Origin: CBDBON01 sp965208395
GTDB taxonomy: Bacteria > Chloroflexota > Dehalococcoidia > Lucifugimonadales > CBDBON01
DNA length: 64,000 nucleotides
Direction of reading: 5' to 3'
Assembly: GCA_965208395.1 (NCBI GenBank)
Contig: CBDBON010000001.1
Coordinates: 124,001-188,000, forward strand
How positions within the stretch are numbered: position 1 is the first letter of the stretch; each line of letters starts with the position of its first letter. The translations under genes and the position numbers were made by a program. The notes under the pieces are model-generated. The model had not been told where the DNA came from and did no database searches. It saw nothing but the letters and a program-made list of their open reading frames with translations. Positions 61,083 through 64,000 of the stretch are shown piece after piece.

Positions 61083-61095
61083 GTACATGTTGTAC
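61083..61095. promoter_or_regulatory. Operator site 3, GTACATGTTGTAC, beside the ribosome site
   Basis: Third copy, two bases before the GGAGGAGGG ribosome-binding site of the 61110 gene. Binding here would directly affect expression of that gene, pointing to autoregulation by its helix-turn-helix product. Confidence 0.7.
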
Positions 61096-61109
61096 CGGAG
61101 GAGGGACTG

Positions 61110-61988
61110 ATGGAAGCGAGTGAGGTGGTCAAGACTGAAGGCGGAGACGCTGAAGAGGAGCACGTCCAGAGGCTCATGGCCCTGCTGCACGAGGTGGTGC
61201 GAAGAGAAGGGAGCCGTAAGGGAGCGGCGCGGGCGCTGGGGATAGACCGGCGGACCGTGGGTGCCTGCATGGATGGCGGGGGAATGACGTGGCGGCTCAG
61301 GGAAGCCCTGGAGCGGGGCCTCCGGGATGGGGTGGGTTCGTCCGCCGCCCGTCACCGGAGGCGTCACGACGCGCTGGAGCGTCGGGTGGAGGGGTTGGCG
61401 AAAGAGCTGCACGAGGGTCTGGACGCCGTCAAAGGCGAGGTGAAAGTCCTGTGTGAGGAGCAGAGCGGGGCGTTAGCGAAGATCGAGAAGAGGCTGTCGC
61501 GTGCGGAAGCCCAGCGAGAGTCCACGACGGGACCGACGGAGGCCCAGGACGCAACCGGAGACGCGCCGGAGGAGGCCCCGGCGACGGACAAGCCGTCGGC
61601 GAGGGCCAGGTACCCAAAGCGGCTGTATCCCGAGCTGGTGACGAAGGAGCCCGCGCCCGACGACGAGGAGGTATTCGGCGAGGCGTGGCCGCTCATCGAG
61701 GAGTGGCGCGAAATCTGGAAGGCGGGACACGTGGGCACAGGCAAGGGCCTGGCCTGGCTGGAGACCGAGGAACGGATCCGTAGCCTGGAGGTGGCCCTGC
61801 TCGAAGAGCACGGGATGACCCTTCCGCCGGAGACGGAGCCGCTGCACGGACTCTACCGAAGCACACAGCTCACCTGGCGCAGGGACACCCTTTTTGATGT
61901 CCGCAGGGCGCTGGCCTGGAGATACCTGCTGTGGAAGGCGCTCACGTGCGGCCTGTGGCGGAGCCGCTGGTGGCCGGGGCGCGCTTAG
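61110..61988 (+). CDS. HTH regulator-like protein of the mobile element
   Basis: A 292-residue protein. The N-terminal helix-turn-helix is GSRKGAARALGIDRRTVGACM (residues 34-55). Residues 85-140 form a coiled coil (VEGLAKELHEGLDAVKGEVKVL ...), followed by a hydrophilic linker, the conserved LYPELVTKEPAPDDEEVFGEAW, and a Trp/Arg-rich C-terminal region (WRYLLWKALTCGLWRSRWW). ATG 61110 follows GGAGGAGGG. No known family. Three operator copies upstream suggest autoregulation. Confidence 0.75.
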   Translation: MEASEVVKTEGGDAEEEHVQRLMALLHEVVRREGSRKGAARALGIDRRTVGACMDGGGMTWRLREALERGLRDGVGSSAARHRRRHDALERRVEGLAKELHEGLDAVKGEVKVLCEEQSGALAKIEKRLSRAEAQRESTTGPTEAQDATGDAPEEAPATDKPSARARYPKRLYPELVTKEPAPDDEEVFGEAWPLIEEWREIWKAGHVGTGKGLAWLETEERIRSLEVALLEEHGMTLPPETEPLHGLYRSTQLTWRRDTLFDVRRALAWRYLLWKALTCGLWRSRWWPGRA

Positions 61989-62753
61989 GGTTTTCATGAA
62001 ATGGACAGAACACTTTGGGCGGGGACGCCGTGAAACCCTTTCCATCCGCTCAGTTGTTCGGCAATAATGGAGTCAGTTTCAGGCTTTTCCAGTTGTTTCG
62101 TGCCGAGAAACCTGGAGGGTTCCCGTCCCCCGAATCCGGGACAGGCTGCGTAGGATCGAGCACCGCGCTCTCTGAAAGCCACCCAGGGGTCAGACCGGAA
62201 GGATCGAGCATCGCGCTCTCCCGAAGTCCGCCCCGGAGGGACACATTCGCAGGGGCATAGCGCGTTCCGCTTCGGCCCCTCGGACACCTTGGTTGAGGTG
62301 CGCCCAGCGCCCCGGCTAGTCCTCATGCTGCGGCGCAACCGTCACGCGGTTGGGGCGCAGCTTCGACACACGTTGGCCCGAGACGACCTCGAAGGGCCGC
62401 GTCGCTTCATCGCCGCGCCGTCCTGTGGATGAACTTCAGGCCGGTCGGTTCCACTCCACGCGGCTTCCCGGTTCGCCATCCCATGAGTTGACCCTGGGCC
62501 GGGCTGCGTCCATCTCATCCGCTTCGTCCCACGCGTCCGGCATCCGACCGTGGGCGGAGTGCGTCTTGCGTCAACCCATCCCGTCACACACAACCCGCAC
62601 ACGGATGCCGCGCGGGTCAAGAAGCTCAAATTCAGGAGGTACGTATGCACATTGATTAAACGGTAGGGCGAGGTTACGGGCGTCGCAGTCAGATTTGGCT
62701 GCTTCACGCCCCGGCTCCTCGCAAGCAAGACCCACATAGCAGTTGGCGAGCAA

Positions 62754-62786
62754 AGTGCCGCTCCCCTGTCCTAGAGGGGCGGCACT
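62754..62786 (+). terminator. Terminator-like hairpin
   Basis: AGTGCCGC-T-CCC ... GGG-GCGGCACT followed by TCTCTTT: 11 paired bases with one bulge. It implies that a transcript from the unassigned region upstream ends here, before the four-HTH gene. Confidence 0.65.
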
Positions 62787-62834
62787 TCTCTTTGCCCGAA
62801 CCAGGGCAAACGCAGGGCCAACATCACCACCCAC

Positions 62835-62883
62835 GGAGACAGTCCCGGACACCGGGACACCAATTCAAAGCGGGACTGTCTCC
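62835..62883. promoter_or_regulatory. Inverted repeat in the leader of the four-HTH gene
   Basis: GGAGACAGTCCCG and CGGGACTGTCTCC, perfect 13-bp arms separated by 23 bases, about 53 bases before the ATG. It may be an operator for the product or a structured leader. Confidence 0.65.
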
Positions 62884-62935
62884 GCCCCACGGGGGTGGCG
62901 GCCGTCCCGCTTCTTCATTCCAAAGGAGAAGCGAC

Positions 62936-64000
62936 ATGACGACGGCAACCACAACGACCAACCCGACGAAGACGACGGAGACACGGACGGATGCGGCGAC
63001 GCCCGCCGAGCGCAGGGGCAGGCCCGAGAGCGAGCTCAGGGCGTCGGCAAGGAGGCACGGCCTCACCGTGAAGGCACTGGCCGCGCTGATGGGCGTCAGT
63101 ACAAGCCATCTCTCCCAGGTGGGCACGGGCAAGAAGCCCTGGACCCCCAACCTGCGGGAGAAGGCCATCGCCATCCTGGGCGAGGTCCCCGGACAGGGCG
63201 TCGTCTACCGCCAGAGCGAAGAGGTCACCTCCGAGAGTTCCTTCATCCGAGAAACCGCGAGGGCGATGGGGATGACCATGCTTGAGCTGTCCGACCGGTC
63301 GGGAGTGAGCTACGGGTACCTCACCCAGGTGGCGAAGGGCCGCCGCAACATGGGGCCGAAGGCGCAGGCCCAGATCGAATCGGTGCTTGGGGTGGCGGCC
63401 AGGGTCGCCCCCGCTACGCTCGCCAACCGACAGGGTGAGGTTATCACTGGCGACGCGAGCAATTTCATCCGGGAGGCCGCACGCGCCCTCGGCATCAGCA
63501 TGAAGGAGCTTGCCAAGATGGTCGGCGTGTCCGCCAGTTACCTGTCGATGGTAGCGCGCGGGCACAGGACGATGGGAGTGAAGCTCCAGGCCAAGGTCGA
63601 GGCCGTGCTTGGAGGGCGTGCGAAGGTCGCGTCCGCCCAGTGCCCCGACATAGACCGGCAGTTCATCTGGCAGCAGATGGACGCCATCGGGGTCAGCCAG
63701 AACGAGGTGGCGCGGCGGGCGGGCATCAGCTCCGGCCACCTCTCCCAGATCATGAACGGCCAGCGCAATCCGTCCGCTGTGGTGCTGCGCAAGCTTCACA
63801 GTGCACTGTTCCAGAAGAGGCAGGACCCGGAGCGGGTGATGCCCGTGGCCATGAAGGTTCTCGGGTGGAAGAAGGGGGAGCGGAGCGGGATGGTGGTGCA
63901 CGGCGCTCGCGGAAGGGACGGCACGGCCAGGGGCGGCGCGGTGCGGGTCGGCGGGCGCGTGCCCTGGGGAGCGGAAGTGGAGTACGCCTTCCGCGCCGGG
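62936..64000 (+). CDS. Protein with four tandem XRE-like helix-turn-helix units, partial
   Basis: The frame opens at ATG 62936 (AAGGAG seven bases upstream) and runs off the window after 355 residues. Four similar helix-turn-helix segments are spaced 66-74 residues apart: GLTVKALAALMGVSTSHLSQ (42-61), GMTMLELSDRSGVSYGYLTQ (112-131), GISMKELAKMVGVSASYLSM (186-205) and GVSQNEVARRAGISSGHLSQ (252-271). Each is followed by a GxxxM/P-type turn. No catalytic domain is seen yet. It may bind several operator or origin repeats at once. Confidence 0.8.
   Translation, partial: MTTATTTTNPTKTTETRTDAATPAERRGRPESELRASARRHGLTVKALAALMGVSTSHLSQVGTGKKPWTPNLREKAIAILGEVPGQGVVYRQSEEVTSESSFIRETARAMGMTMLELSDRSGVSYGYLTQVAKGRRNMGPKAQAQIESVLGVAARVAPATLANRQGEVITGDASNFIREAARALGISMKELAKMVGVSASYLSMVARGHRTMGVKLQAKVEAVLGGRAKVASAQCPDIDRQFIWQQMDAIGVSQNEVARRAGISSGHLSQIMNGQRNPSAVVLRKLHSALFQKRQDPERVMPVAMKVLGWKKGERSGMVVHGARGRDGTARGGAVRVGGRVPWGAEVEYAFRAG

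Larger units (their letters stand above)
60805..61109. other. Leader region of regulator cassette 2
   Basis: Starts with the 22-bp sequence shared with 58865-58886, then CCCCTTCCAGGGGATACCC, GTACAGGAAAA (also at 59150), CTACCGGACGTGA (60959-60971), and three copies of a palindromic operator. It is a diverged copy of the region before the first regulator. Confidence 0.6.
61989..62935. other. 950-bp region without a recognised gene
   Basis: The first 130 bp parallel the end of cassette 1. GGATCGAGCAcCGCGCTCTC and a one-base variant occur at 62153 and 62200 as direct repeats. A strong ribosome-like AGGAGGT precedes a four-codon open frame (ATGCACATTGATTAA) at about 62645. A terminator-like hairpin is at 62754-62786 and an inverted repeat at 62835-62883. 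The long open frames on both strands match nothing I know. Confidence 0.5.
56238..64000. mobile_element. Integrated element with serine recombinase, left part only
   Basis: One junction is placed at about 56238-56260, where homology to the MBL gene stops. The element carries the recombinase, a HicAB-type pair, two related regulator cassettes, a transposase fragment and a four-HTH protein. No capsid, conjugation or replication gene is seen in this part, so phage, ICE or IME cannot be told apart. The right junction, recognisable by the rest of the MBL gene, is beyond the window. Confidence 0.75.

Noticed and set aside
60903..61095. CRISPR-like array
   Set aside because: The three TACATGTTGTAC words are 13-15 bp, irregularly spaced (133 and 47 bp) and palindromic, so operators fit better. 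No cas genes are in the window.
62743..63285. 180-codon plus-strand frame overlapping the start of the four-HTH gene
   Set aside because: It is out of frame with the HTH gene, has no ribosome site and is Arg/Gly-rich, as expected of a shadow frame.
1..64000. tRNA or rRNA genes
   Set aside because: I looked for T-loop (GGTTCGAAT-type) and CCA-end patterns and conserved rRNA segments and recognised none; a tRNAscan-SE and Infernal run would settle this.

Overview
The window is 64 kb of high-GC bacterial chromosome with dense genes, short spacers and frequent 4-bp ATGA/GTGA overlaps. Gene content suggests a Chloroflexota bacterium of the Dehalococcoidia/SAR202 kind: three DUF1800 proteins, two DUF1501 proteins, three NHL-repeat proteins, two CocE/NonD hydrolases, a luciferase-like monooxygenase, orphan molybdenum-hydroxylase subunits and a CcmH/CcmF system. 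This assignment is inferred from gene content only, since no rRNA or tRNA gene was recognised.

Layout. 1-6.2 kb: DUF362 protein (partial), MBL hydrolase-lysA-amidase, rhomboid protease and purN. 6.2-12.1 kb: the tig-clpP-clpX operon on the minus strand, a small membrane protein, and a siroheme nitrite/sulfite reductase behind a leader with an intrinsic terminator; its promoter faces that of a MIP18-type protein and an Mrp-like ATPase. 13.4-14.0 kb: a HigBA-type toxin-antitoxin pair. 14-21.4 kb (minus): two CocE-type hydrolases around a DUF1501-DUF1800-50 aa membrane protein-NHL operon. 21.5-30.6 kb: alpha/beta hydrolase, crotonase, CoxG-like protein, CoxS and CoxM without CoxL, a DRTGG/AAA_26 protein, and the ccmH-ccmF-ccmI-like operon. 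30.7-36.1 kb: a lower-GC stretch with a class C beta-lactamase-like hydrolase, a MazG-like protein, an internally deleted SDR and a NIPSNAP protein, then a complete IS21-family element inserted in an intergenic repeat. 36.4-50 kb: a DipZ/TlpA-like lipoprotein, F420/flavin LLM oxidoreductase, Gfo/Idh/MocA oxidoreductase, orphan peptide-binding lipoprotein, amidohydrolase, acetyltransferase, a second module (MBL-DUF1800-NHL), an MFS transporter and an ornithine cyclodeaminase-like enzyme. 50.6-56.2 kb: a Fur/PerR-type regulator with a perfect 7-1-7 box, then a third module (DUF1800-DUF1501-NHL), a PD-(D/E)XK nuclease and a frameshifted MBL gene.

From about 56.24 kb to the end of the window lies a mobile element. 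A large serine recombinase has inserted into that MBL gene, and its reading frame runs across the junction into host DNA. Behind it are a HicAB-type pair, two diverged copies of a regulator cassette with different operator sequences, a transposase remnant, and a protein with four tandem helix-turn-helix units that runs off the window. The far end of the element is not visible.

The most interesting signals are the repeated DUF1501/DUF1800/NHL/MBL module, the serine-recombinase element with its duplicated cassettes and four-HTH protein, the sulfite/nitrite reductase with identically spaced cysteine quartets in both halves, its leader terminator, and a composite intergenic repeat (AT-rich arm - GC hairpin - AT-rich arm).
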